DNA of 64,000 bases from contig FMVL01000005.1 of assembly GCA_900102235.1 (NCBI GenBank), forward strand, positions 186,001 through 250,000, written 5' to 3'. The DNA comes from Lachnospiraceae bacterium XBB2008. Its GTDB lineage: Bacteria; Bacillota; Clostridia; Lachnospirales; Lachnospiraceae. The number at the start of each line of letters is the position of its first letter. The first letter of the stretch is position 1. The translations under genes were made by a program, and so were the position numbers. Positions 40,367 through 49,674 of this stretch are shown here, piece by piece. The notes beneath the pieces are model-generated. The model made no database searches. It was given only the letters and a program-made list of their open reading frames with translations, and had not been told where the DNA came from.

Positions 40367-43300
40367 ATGTTTGATTATACTGCTGGCGATCTTCTGGTTG
40401 AGAATAATGTATATAAGGTACAGAGTAAAAGAAGATTTGAAACATATGCATCAATGAGTAAAGAAGACAAGGATCAAAGCTTTGTTTATGCCTTTGACAT
40501 GACATATGGAGGAAAAGGAGAGCATCGTGCCAATAGGTCCGGCGGAACCCATGAAAGATCATTAGAAGAAATATTTATTAATGCGTTTCAGGGTAAAATG
40601 GCCGAGTTCGCTGTTTACAGGTATTTAGAGTCTAAAGGAATTGAACTAGATCCGCCAGACATATCCGTACATGGTAAGGGTATTTGGGATTCTTTCGATC
40701 TGCAAAGCGGGAATGAAAAGCATATTTCAGTCAAATCTACCAAATCCTTGGGACAGCTTTTGTTACTTGAAACAAAAGATTGGAATAAGAATGGGGAGTA
40801 TAAACCGAATAAGCGAAATGGTAATAACGCTTTATATGATTACACAATCCTTGTCCGATTCAAACCAAATGGCGAAGACATAATAAAGCAGATACCAAAT
40901 CTAAAAGAGAAAAATACCGATGAAATAAAAAAAATATTGATCGAAACAGCCTGCCATAAATCATGGGAGTATGATTTTGCTGGCTTTATTACATATTATG
41001 AACTTGTAAAAATGATAAGAGAGAGGAGATATATTCCTAAAGGGGCCTTATTTGGCAAGAGTAAAACTCCAATGGATGCACCGAATTATTATTTTCAAGC
41101 AGGGAATATGCATCCGATAGATGAATTGCCGGCAGACTTGAAAAAGAATCCTGATAATTCCGGTACGAAAAGAGATTTGATTCAGCGGATTGAACCATAT
41201 CCAGCGGTTTTTGAGAAAGCGATAGATGATGATGGTCATACAAGAATGCCGTTTGTAACAGATGTCTGGTCAGATGACCCACAAAACACTGTTTTTTTGG
41301 ACGAACAGCAGATTGAGGTACTCGAAACAGAAGAAAAAAACATTTTGGTATGTGCAGGGGCCGGTGCGGGTAAAACTATGACCGTAGCCGCGAAAGTAAA
41401 ATATTTAGATGAAATTATGAACATAGATCCCAAGCGAATACTAGTCCTTTCACTTACAAATGAAGCCGTCAGTGAATTAAAAAATCGAATCCATGATAAG
41501 CTGGATGTTTTAGACTGCCGTATCTGTACATTTCATTCGCTAGGTATGGAAATACTTAGAAAGGCCAAAGGAACCGATGGTCGTTTGATAAAAGAAAATG
41601 ATATATATGAATTTACGAAGGTTTTTCTTAAGGAGAAATGTGATGAAAACGGATTAAAGGAAAGCATCCTGGGGTTCATTGGTAATTCGTCTGATGAAGA
41701 TAGTGTAACATCTGATTTATCGGAGGAAGTTCTTGAAGTTCTGGTAAAACTGCTTATGGACTTTCAAGGGCTGTTTGAGGTAAATAATCTGAACAAAAGC
41801 AGTATTGAGGAGTGGAAGAAAGATGCCAGGGATGACGATAGAAAGAGCCGTTTTCTTGAGATTTTTGAATTATACAATGAGGAATTTGCGAAAACAAAAA
41901 ACTCAAAGAATTACACATATGACGATATGATAAATATAAGCGCGGAGTATTTAGACAGGTGCTTAAAAGACGGGAAAACCGAAGACAACATTAACATTTA
42001 TGAATACATTATTATTGATGAGTATCAGGATATATCCCAACAGAGATTTGATCTGATTAAAAATCTTGCAGAATACTCAGACAAACTGCTTCAGCAGGAA
42101 GGCAAATCCTCACACATTATTGCAGTCGGAGATGACTGGCAGGCGATTTATGCTTTCAGCGGAGCTAAGATAAAATTGTTTACTGATTTTGAACAGATTT
42201 TCGGTGGAGATACAATACTTCTTGAGAACACATATCGAAATGGACAGGGGATACTCGATATAGCTGGAAGGTTCATAAAAAGGAACTCCAGACAAATTGA
42301 TAAAAACCTAAAATCTTTAGCAGGGAGAGATCCAAAGCCACCTATTAAAATAATCAGTTATGAAGATGGTGCGGTAAGGTGGGCACTGGAGCAGGCGTTG
42401 GAACAGATCATCCAAGACAGGGAAGAAGAGAATCGGCGGAGTGAAGCAGACGAAAAAGATATACTGGTTCTGGGTAGATATTCTTTTGAAGGTAGAAGGT
42501 TAGGAAACGGCGAAGGGATAGCGGACCTGTTTGAATACAAAAACGGGAAGATAGTATGTAAAAAGCATCGGGATTTAGGAATTGATTTTAAAACGATACA
42601 TGATGCAAAAGGATTAGGGTATCAGGATGTTATACTTATCAGTTGCGAAAACAAGGAATATGGTTTTCCTTCTCAAATAAAGGATGATGAAATATTGAAT
42701 TACGTTAAGTACAGCGAAGAATGTGATTCAGAGATGGATACCGATTCAGTTGTTATAGAGTATCCGGAAGAGAGAAGATTATTCTATGTAGCACTGACCA
42801 GAACAAAAAACCGGGTATACCTACTTTGTCCGAAAGAAACAAAAAAGAGGTCTTGCTTTATAGCGGAATTGTTAGAGGAGGATACGGATCATAGAATTGA
42901 ACAGATAGGGTTTGAATGTAAAGAACTAGAAGAATGGAAAGAAGAAGAAAAAACAAATAGGGACGAAAGAAAAAGCGTAGATCGTGAAGATTTGGCAAGC
43001 GAATTTGATACTGTAGATGGAAAAACGCTCTTAGAAAAAAGAATTAAAGCATTTATTCCTGAAAATGGAAGAGAACACGTAAAAAATATATATAATCTTT
43101 GCAATATAGTATATTTATCATTATCAGAATTGATGGACAATAATGATGATGGTTTTAGCTATTGGAAGCCGACAGTAATAGATTTCTTAGCAGGGAACGA
43201 GACGAAAATAATAAATAAAGAAAGACCCCAAGGGAAACGTTTAGCCGATTTGCCAGGGTTTGGACAAGCATGCAATTATGCTAAATCCGAGCTGGAAGAC

Positions 43301-43531
43301 ATTATCGAGTTCATGATAAAGAAAAGATATATTTACGAATGTGGAAATAATAGTCCGGACGGACAGCTTCTAAGATATGGCAAAGACCAGATAGATGAAT
43401 GGAACAAATCCCATTCGGATAATATAGAAAGCCTGCTGAAAGAAATGTTAAAAGTCGGACGGAAATTTGACGCAGAAGAGGAGGCACAAAACATAAACAA
43501 ATTAAGTAATAATGGGTTTTCAAAGTTTTAG
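40367..43531 (+). CDS. PD-(D/E)XK nuclease fused to UvrD-type helicase
   Basis: 1054 residues. N-terminal nuclease-like domain (about 65-240) with E80, D108/D111 (WDSFD) and SVK (121-123), the spacing of a PD-(D/E)XK active site. The SF1A helicase follows: Walker A AGAGAGKT (330-337), IIIDEYQD (548-555), VGDDWQAIYAFSGA, NTYRNGQGI, KTIHDAKGLG and RRLFYVALTRTKNRVYLL. The last 150 residues form an unassigned helical domain. Starts two bases after the methyltransferase gene, so it belongs to the R-M operon; perhaps it processes cut phage DNA. Confidence 0.85.
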   Translation: MFDYTAGDLLVENNVYKVQSKRRFETYASMSKEDKDQSFVYAFDMTYGGKGEHRANRSGGTHERSLEEIFINAFQGKMAEFAVYRYLESKGIELDPPDISVHGKGIWDSFDLQSGNEKHISVKSTKSLGQLLLLETKDWNKNGEYKPNKRNGNNALYDYTILVRFKPNGEDIIKQIPNLKEKNTDEIKKILIETACHKSWEYDFAGFITYYELVKMIRERRYIPKGALFGKSKTPMDAPNYYFQAGNMHPIDELPADLKKNPDNSGTKRDLIQRIEPYPAVFEKAIDDDGHTRMPFVTDVWSDDPQNTVFLDEQQIEVLETEEKNILVCAGAGAGKTMTVAAKVKYLDEIMNIDPKRILVLSLTNEAVSELKNRIHDKLDVLDCRICTFHSLGMEILRKAKGTDGRLIKENDIYEFTKVFLKEKCDENGLKESILGFIGNSSDEDSVTSDLSEEVLEVLVKLLMDFQGLFEVNNLNKSSIEEWKKDARDDDRKSRFLEIFELYNEEFAKTKNSKNYTYDDMINISAEYLDRCLKDGKTEDNINIYEYIIIDEYQDISQQRFDLIKNLAEYSDKLLQQEGKSSHIIAVGDDWQAIYAFSGAKIKLFTDFEQIFGGDTILLENTYRNGQGILDIAGRFIKRNSRQIDKNLKSLAGRDPKPPIKIISYEDGAVRWALEQALEQIIQDREEENRRSEADEKDILVLGRYSFEGRRLGNGEGIADLFEYKNGKIVCKKHRDLGIDFKTIHDAKGLGYQDVILISCENKEYGFPSQIKDDEILNYVKYSEECDSEMDTDSVVIEYPEERRLFYVALTRTKNRVYLLCPKETKKRSCFIAELLEEDTDHRIEQIGFECKELEEWKEEEKTNRDERKSVDREDLASEFDTVDGKTLLEKRIKAFIPENGREHVKNIYNLCNIVYLSLSELMDNNDDGFSYWKPTVIDFLAGNETKIINKERPQGKRLADLPGFGQACNYAKSELEDIIEFMIKKRYIYECGNNSPDGQLLRYGKDQIDEWNKSHSDNIESLLKEMLKVGRKFDAEEEAQNINKLSNNGFSKF

Positions 43532-43563
43532 TGTGAATGTAGACATTTGGAGGTAAGAATTAA

Positions 43564-44688
43564 ATGGAAAAAAAGAAGATAGCGATTGTTGGAGGTGCAG
43601 GAACCGGGAAGAGTAAGAGACTAGCGGAATATGCTAAAGAACAGTGTGAACAGAATAAATCCTTACTGGTTGTTGCTAAACAGAATGCATTAAAAAACTA
43701 TCTCGAAAAAATGTTCAATTATTCAGGTGCGTTTCCTAAGGAAAAAGTCACTTATACAATTACTGACGATATTCCACAACAGATTGAAAGCGCTGTACTT
43801 GACTTAGATCCTGATGAAATCCAGAATCGTGATTGGGATGGTATAAGAAGTATAATGGAGGGACCATTATCAGATCGTTTTTCTTATGATTGCGTGTTGG
43901 TGGATGAAGTGCAGGATATGGAAAAGGATGTTCTTGATATACTCGATATGATGGCAAAAGAGTATCTCATTGTCACTTTTAGCGAATCACAGGCATTGTT
44001 CATAAATAATGTGCCAGGAGATTTAACGGATTATGAATACTTAAATAATCAGAAGTTTGAAATAAAACCTTTAGGCGGAAACCATAGAATGACTCCTGAA
44101 ATATATAAGCTTGCGATGGCGATACAGAGATCTATTAAGACGGACCAGTATGGATTATCTGAGGAAAGCGCGTTTGATACGGATAATCCGAATAGGGAGC
44201 TAATGCCTAAGCTTGTTAAATGCCAAAGCGTAGATGATGAGGTGGACAAACTTGTAGCTCTTGTAAAAGAGGTTGATCTGAATGAAAAAAGTTTGGCAAT
44301 AATCTGTAATAAAAACAACGGAGATCCGCGTTCAGTAGAAAGCCTAAAAGCAAGGTTTTTTAATGAGGGAATAGAAGTTATCGATGATAGCAAAAGCGGG
44401 AGCGATGTGGGGGAACCAGGCCTCAGAATAACAAATCCTGCCAAAAATAAAGGATTGGAATATGATGTAGTTATGCTGTTTCTTGATTATGATACTTTCT
44501 ACGGCCCATCAACAAAATATACTGACCAATATGAGGGAGCGAAATACCTATATACTGCTATCACCCGGGCAAAATCCGGGATATATATGTTTATGAATGA
44601 AAAGGCCAGTAATAAAGGGAAACCAGTAAAAAGCTACTACCTATATAAAGACATTATTTCAGATGATTTATATGAAGTGATTATTTAG
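43564..44688 (+). CDS. Small SF1 helicase-like ATPase
   Basis: 374 residues, about half the length of a UvrD protein. Walker A VGGAGTGKSKR, Walker B VLVDEVQDM, motif III-like LIVTFSESQALF with the usual GD-Q altered, NHRMTPEIYKLA as motif IV, KNKGLEYDVVMLF as motif V and YLYTAITRAKSGIYMF as motif VI. The 1B and 2B insertions are missing. Starts 33 bases after the large nuclease-helicase, behind a GGAGG site, so the two SF1 proteins are probably co-expressed and may form a pair. Confidence 0.8.
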   Translation: MEKKKIAIVGGAGTGKSKRLAEYAKEQCEQNKSLLVVAKQNALKNYLEKMFNYSGAFPKEKVTYTITDDIPQQIESAVLDLDPDEIQNRDWDGIRSIMEGPLSDRFSYDCVLVDEVQDMEKDVLDILDMMAKEYLIVTFSESQALFINNVPGDLTDYEYLNNQKFEIKPLGGNHRMTPEIYKLAMAIQRSIKTDQYGLSEESAFDTDNPNRELMPKLVKCQSVDDEVDKLVALVKEVDLNEKSLAIICNKNNGDPRSVESLKARFFNEGIEVIDDSKSGSDVGEPGLRITNPAKNKGLEYDVVMLFLDYDTFYGPSTKYTDQYEGAKYLYTAITRAKSGIYMFMNEKASNKGKPVKSYYLYKDIISDDLYEVII

Positions 44689-44742
44689 TAGATGAGAAAA
44701 CCATCATAACTATGTAGGTCATCATACAGAAATGATTGGATA

Positions 44743-45411
44743 ATGATATTAAGCGCAAGCAGGAAAACCGACATCCCGGCATATTATTCAGAATGGTTCA
44801 TAAACAGGATAAAAGCGGGGTTCGTATACAGCATAAACCCCATGAATGCCCATCAGATAAGCAGGATTCCCTTGGATCCCGAGGCTTGATGAATTAAAGG
44901 ATTATACCTATTATTTTCAGTTCACGCTTACCGGTTACGGTAAGGACATGGAAGCAAATCTCCCGGACAAGAAGAAAGCGCTGGTCCCGGCATTTAAGCA
45001 GCTTTCCGACAAGATCGGCCCCGAACGCGTGATATGGCGCTATGATCCAATCGCCTTTAATGAGACCTACACATCCGAGTACCATTTGAATGCTTTATCA
45101 CAGATAGCGGAAAAATAAACGGGTATACCGAAAAGTGCGTGATCAGCTTCGTGGATATGTATTCCAATATACAGAAGAATATGCAGGAGATAGGCGTCGG
45201 TGAGATGACAGAGCGAGAGATGCCCTGCGCGAACGGATGCAGATACTGCTATGCCAATTTCAGTCCCGCAAGTGTCCGGGAAAACATGGCAAAATATGAT
45301 CCCGACTCTCCGATCCTCTGCGACAGCATTACCGAGGAAGAAGAAAAGAACGCAACCATTGTGAAAGCGAAACCGCTTATCGACAGGCAGCTTACATTAT
45401 TTGGCGTATAA
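44743..45411 (+). pseudogene. Decayed DUF1848 gene
   Basis: Three frames have to be joined to read a DUF1848-type protein. Frame A (44743-44883): MILSASRKTDIPAYYSEWF... to RIPLDPE. Frame B (44885-45115): LDELKDYTYYFQFTLTGYG... to LSQIAEK. Frame C (45115-45411): INGYTEKCVISFVDMYS... to the Cys motif CANGCRYCYANFS and QLTLFGV. Between A and B about 20 codons of the family core are missing and the frame changes; B ends in a stop at an A-run (45111-45115), where one base restores C; and inside C about 50-60 residues expected between MTEREM and PCANGC are absent. Intact DUF1848 proteins carry iron-sulfur cysteines; function is unknown. Confidence 0.88.
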
Positions 45412-45485
45412 TATTTGTGAACGTTACTTGAGCTCATACTATTCATTAATGTGCCTGTTGCAGGAATGTTCGGAGGAGCATAAAA

Positions 45486-48400
45486 ATGGCCAAACATACA
45501 TTTAACATCAAAGCATCAAGCAGTGTTGAAGGATATTTTACCCATCAATGCGAAAGAAACCTTTTCTATAACGGCATTCCCGGAAGGGATCGCCGTTCTT
45601 TTGGTCTGACGCTGCCGATGGGAACGGGAAGTGTCATTACAGCTCAGGCCGGCAATGAATGGGAGGAATATGTCGTTACCAATTACATCAAGCCGGAAGA
45701 GCTTCATGGAAAGACCGAAGAAAAAGACGGCACCCCTGCTTATGTTCCATATGATCCCGAAGAAACGATCGCAGAGCTTGTGGCGATGGAACGCTCTGTC
45801 AGAGATAAGCATTCTGCGGAATACCTGTATCAGGGGTGCCTGACAGCGACGGATGACTGTAAGAAGGCATGGTTTGGTACGGGCGAACTTGAACCGAAAC
45901 TCTATCAGGGCGGTGATGATGACCTGGAGATCTCCTTTTCCAATTCCTATCCCGATCTCATCAGAGCAGACTGGAGTGACCGGGAAAACTGTGTTGTATT
46001 CTCGATCATCGATATTAAACTGGCACAGAGGATGAAGCTTTCCCATAAGGTTCAGGTAACTCTCTATGTCAGACTCCTTAAAGGGGCCATAGCCCTGTAC
46101 AACGAAGGAAGATCGAAATCAGACAGGCTTAACGTAAAAGTTAATGACAGGGAGGGCTTTTTGTGGAACGGCGGTCAGCCCCGTGAGAGGGCTTTCAGGC
46201 TGAAAGACACCGACAGCCTTTTGGATGAGTATTTTAAGAGGGTCATTCCGATGCTGGCAGAAAAGATGCATGCGGGCATCTCAGCCGGACGGGAAACGGA
46301 TATAAAAGATGATCTGGAAAGGTGCGTCGGACCGCAATGCGAATGGTGCGAGAACTGTACGCAATGCCTCGGCGAACTCAAGGAATCCGGGAGCACGTCC
46401 GTTATCCCATATCTTAGCGGATATGCACAGGAGCATGCCAGAAGCCTGGGAGTTCCGGATTCGGTCAGCGGACTTAAAGCTTATATCGAAGATGAAAACA
46501 ACTTGAAGCTCCTTGCCTGCAACCGTTCCTGGGAGTATATCTTAAGCGACGGAACAACCATCGATATACAGGAAATGGCTTCTCCTTATGACTGGAGTGA
46601 CATACAGGAGACGGGATACAGATGGAAAAATCGTAAGTCTTTAACGATGCCGAAATGGCAGGATGTCACGGTCATTCTCACAGCGCAGAAATACGCCGGT
46701 ACCGGAAGGGTATACGCTTTCGCCCTCTATGTCCGGGAATATACAGGCCGTGATGGTGAGAATCCGGATGATCCGGATCAAAAATGGACTGAAGATTCCG
46801 AAGTTTTCATAGCCGGGAACAGTTCAGATGAAGCATATTACTCAAATGCAGCCGCATTTGTTGAAAAACTTCACGGCATACTGTTGCGTTACCATGAACA
46901 TAACTCCGGCGTTGGAACAGTAAAGAAATCCCTTCAGGGATACGTGATGGATTCATATGAACTGAAGAACCTCGAGGAAGTACTCTATGATCTGCTCGAA
47001 AGCGGTCTTGATATGGATACAAAAGAGAAGGCAATGGAGATCCTTTTCTGGATGCAGGGAGAAAAGCTCGTATCGGAAAGCTCGGATGAGCCGATATCTG
47101 AAGCTGAGTTTCCGGTGATCGTTATTAACAATGAGATAAGAAAGCTCATTTCGCTTCCGGTGGCGATCTCATATCGGTTGCCGGAGATCGTTTCCGCAAT
47201 GAACATATGGATGGATGCGGATATGAGATTTGACGCGGACGATTTCAGGGTCTTTTTTGAGAACATTTCAAACGTAATGAAATCGGATGCTATCCATGAA
47301 TTCTGGCATGATGGGAGAGCAGAGGCGGAGTCTGAAATAAAAGAGCACATCCTGAAGCGCCTTTATGCCGAGAGAGGTATCCTCAGAAAGATGCAGATGG
47401 AAGGAAGTACGAATGAAAGTCTCATCCGCAATCTTTCTCCTTTTGCCTTGTCAGGTAAAGTTCATTTCAATACGGAACTTTTGCGGAAATGGTATTTCGA
47501 GGTGAAACTTGAAAACCTGCTGGCATATCATCAGATAAGGAACACACGGCTTCAGGGAATCGAAGCAGCGCAGGAAACAGGCGATGCTTTCAGAATGCGG
47601 ATAGACAGTATCAATCGGATGGGGTGGGATACCTTAGTGACACTTGAATGTGATGCTACGGACCCCGAATTTAAGGGTGAATGGTATTCTGCGGTCATGG
47701 TAAAAGTTAGCGATGTCGATGCCTTGTACAGATTTGACGATTATAAGAACAGCGGGCTTTTTCAGAAAAAAGCCCCGGATAACATCTACATCCTGAACTT
47801 CCTTGAATATAATAAGACCGGCTGCACCTTGACTATTAATGGCAAACTATGCGGGAACGCGTTAAGTGATACAGATATAGGCAAAGAGGTATATATTGTT
47901 CCGAGATATACGGATCTAAACACCGAAAGGATCTATGCTGCCCTTTCATTGCTGGATAGCGGTCACAATGCCGATCTTCTGAATCCCAATATGCTCTCCA
48001 GGCAGATCAGAGATGATTATGACAGCCTAAAGAATAAGATACTCACTTACAGCAGTCCGGACGGATATACATTTATGCCGTCCCAGAAAAAAGCGTTCCG
48101 TCACCTGTATGAAAACACTCTGACGATCCTTCAGGGTCCTCCCGGAACCGGAAAAACCGATTTCATTTCCAGAGCAGTGATTACGTTGTGCAGGTATTTC
48201 CATAATGAAGAGCATAGGGATCTGAGAGTGCTTGTATCGGCAAATTCTCATGCGGCGATAGAGAATGTTCTTTTTATGCTGGATAAAAAAATCGGACAGG
48301 AATCAGATATTAGTCTGTATAAAACTGCCAGATTTGACACGGATGCCTCAAATACGAGAGTGCAGCTCGTAAGTGATTCTTGGAGAGATGAGTATACTTA

Positions 48401-49562
48401 TGATCTGGCCGTTGCAAGAAACGATACTAATAGACCCGTAGTCCTGGGTGCGACCAACTGGTCATGCTCTAAGTTGTGTGATTGTGCCGGGAAAAATAAT
48501 ACCGATGTCTCCTTTGATCTGATCATCATCGATGAGGCTTCACAGGTAAGAGTCATGGATGCACTTCTTGCCCTTGGTATGAGGAGGTCCGATCAAACGA
48601 GATATCTCATCGTAGGCGACGGAGACCAGCTTCCGGCCATAATCCAGGGTCAGTACGGCAAAGATTCGGATAAACGGTATCTGTATGGCTCGGTTTTTGA
48701 TTTCTACAAAGAACAGATTTCCGAAGAAAAACTAATGCTGTGCGACAATTTCCGCATGAACGAGATATTACTCCGTTATTCGGCAGAAAGGATATACGGG
48801 GATGAGTACACATCAGCAAATCCGGACATAGCAAAGCGCAGATTAAGATATGTAACAGGCAGTGCCGGCACCGGGGACCTCATTGATTACATTTTGGATG
48901 GCTATACGGATAATGAAGAAGAATATTGGCCGCTCATCTTTTGCCGGATAAGCGGCGCAGATCCGTTGAGTCAGAACAATGCGGAGGTCATGCTTGCCTC
49001 AATGCTTACAGAAGCGATAAGAGACAGGGTTGATTATGCGCCCCGGGATGACGCTATGTTATGGAGGGGTGACGGTACAAAAGACGGTGTGCTCGGAATC
49101 GTTTCCCCACATCATAAGCATATAGAAAGACTTAAGGACAGGATCTGCAGCGATACGGGCGCAGACAGGGATACTCTGTTTATCGGCACTGTTGATAAAC
49201 TTCAGGGTCAGCAGAGAGAAGCCGTGATCGTAAGTTACGGAGTGACTGATCTTGAAAGTGCGGTGACGGAGGGCGAGTTTATCTTCAACAGAAACCGGCT
49301 TAATGTGGCGCTCACCAGGGCAAAGTGCAAGAATATATCTATTTTCTCAGAAATCCTGACAAAAGCTTCTCCCGGTATGCTTGATACGGATGATGAAGAT
49401 CTGCAGCACGGAATCGAATTTGTATGCGGTTTCGGTTCATTTATGCAGCGCAACGAATCCGATACGGAGACTGACCATAAGCAGTTTGTTTTGTCGGATG
49501 AAGATTGTAGCGGCGTGATTGTCGATGTATACAGAAAGAGGATAAAGAGCGTTCATAGGTAA
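45486..49562 (+). CDS. Cas4/RecB-type nuclease fused to Dna2/UPF1 helicase
   Basis: 1358 residues. The N-terminal 300 residues resemble Fe-S RecB nucleases: an early cysteine in HQCERNLFY (C22), the catalytic pair around DLIRADW and SIIDIK (D176-K178), and a late cysteine cluster CVGPQCEWCENCTQC (about 280-294). A middle region of about 550 residues is unassigned. The C-terminal SF1B helicase has QGPPGTGKT (about 883), IIIDEAS (about 1013-1019), VGDGDQLPAI, DNFRMNE, GTVDKLQGQQREAVIVSYG and NRNRLNVALTRAK. Normal GC compared with the R-M genes to the left. GGAGGA site nine bases ahead. Probably DNA-end processing or defence. Confidence 0.85.
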   Translation: MAKHTFNIKASSSVEGYFTHQCERNLFYNGIPGRDRRSFGLTLPMGTGSVITAQAGNEWEEYVVTNYIKPEELHGKTEEKDGTPAYVPYDPEETIAELVAMERSVRDKHSAEYLYQGCLTATDDCKKAWFGTGELEPKLYQGGDDDLEISFSNSYPDLIRADWSDRENCVVFSIIDIKLAQRMKLSHKVQVTLYVRLLKGAIALYNEGRSKSDRLNVKVNDREGFLWNGGQPRERAFRLKDTDSLLDEYFKRVIPMLAEKMHAGISAGRETDIKDDLERCVGPQCEWCENCTQCLGELKESGSTSVIPYLSGYAQEHARSLGVPDSVSGLKAYIEDENNLKLLACNRSWEYILSDGTTIDIQEMASPYDWSDIQETGYRWKNRKSLTMPKWQDVTVILTAQKYAGTGRVYAFALYVREYTGRDGENPDDPDQKWTEDSEVFIAGNSSDEAYYSNAAAFVEKLHGILLRYHEHNSGVGTVKKSLQGYVMDSYELKNLEEVLYDLLESGLDMDTKEKAMEILFWMQGEKLVSESSDEPISEAEFPVIVINNEIRKLISLPVAISYRLPEIVSAMNIWMDADMRFDADDFRVFFENISNVMKSDAIHEFWHDGRAEAESEIKEHILKRLYAERGILRKMQMEGSTNESLIRNLSPFALSGKVHFNTELLRKWYFEVKLENLLAYHQIRNTRLQGIEAAQETGDAFRMRIDSINRMGWDTLVTLECDATDPEFKGEWYSAVMVKVSDVDALYRFDDYKNSGLFQKKAPDNIYILNFLEYNKTGCTLTINGKLCGNALSDTDIGKEVYIVPRYTDLNTERIYAALSLLDSGHNADLLNPNMLSRQIRDDYDSLKNKILTYSSPDGYTFMPSQKKAFRHLYENTLTILQGPPGTGKTDFISRAVITLCRYFHNEEHRDLRVLVSANSHAAIENVLFMLDKKIGQESDISLYKTARFDTDASNTRVQLVSDSWRDEYTYDLAVARNDTNRPVVLGATNWSCSKLCDCAGKNNTDVSFDLIIIDEASQVRVMDALLALGMRRSDQTRYLIVGDGDQLPAIIQGQYGKDSDKRYLYGSVFDFYKEQISEEKLMLCDNFRMNEILLRYSAERIYGDEYTSANPDIAKRRLRYVTGSAGTGDLIDYILDGYTDNEEEYWPLIFCRISGADPLSQNNAEVMLASMLTEAIRDRVDYAPRDDAMLWRGDGTKDGVLGIVSPHHKHIERLKDRICSDTGADRDTLFIGTVDKLQGQQREAVIVSYGVTDLESAVTEGEFIFNRNRLNVALTRAKCKNISIFSEILTKASPGMLDTDDEDLQHGIEFVCGFGSFMQRNESDTETDHKQFVLSDEDCSGVIVDVYRKRIKSVHR

Positions 49563-49635
49563 TCCTGCATTCTTATGATCGTCTCCTGAACGAGCAGATA
49601 CCCTATATTGCTTTTGAATTGTCGTTATACTAAAA

Positions 49636-49665
49636 CCGGGGCAGGAGTTTAATCTCCTGCCCCGG
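49636..49665. terminator. Bidirectional terminator between convergent genes
   Basis: CCGGGGCAGGAG and CTCCTGCCCCGG form a perfect 12-bp stem around TTTAAT, with TAAAA on the left (a T-tract for minus-strand transcripts). It lies between the converging nuclease-helicase and AAA-protease genes. Confidence 0.8.
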
Positions 49666-49674
49666 ATATCGGTT

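Noticed and set aside
45139-45411. Separate 90-residue Cys-motif protein
   Set aside because: It is the C-terminal piece of the decayed DUF1848 gene and has no binding site of its own.
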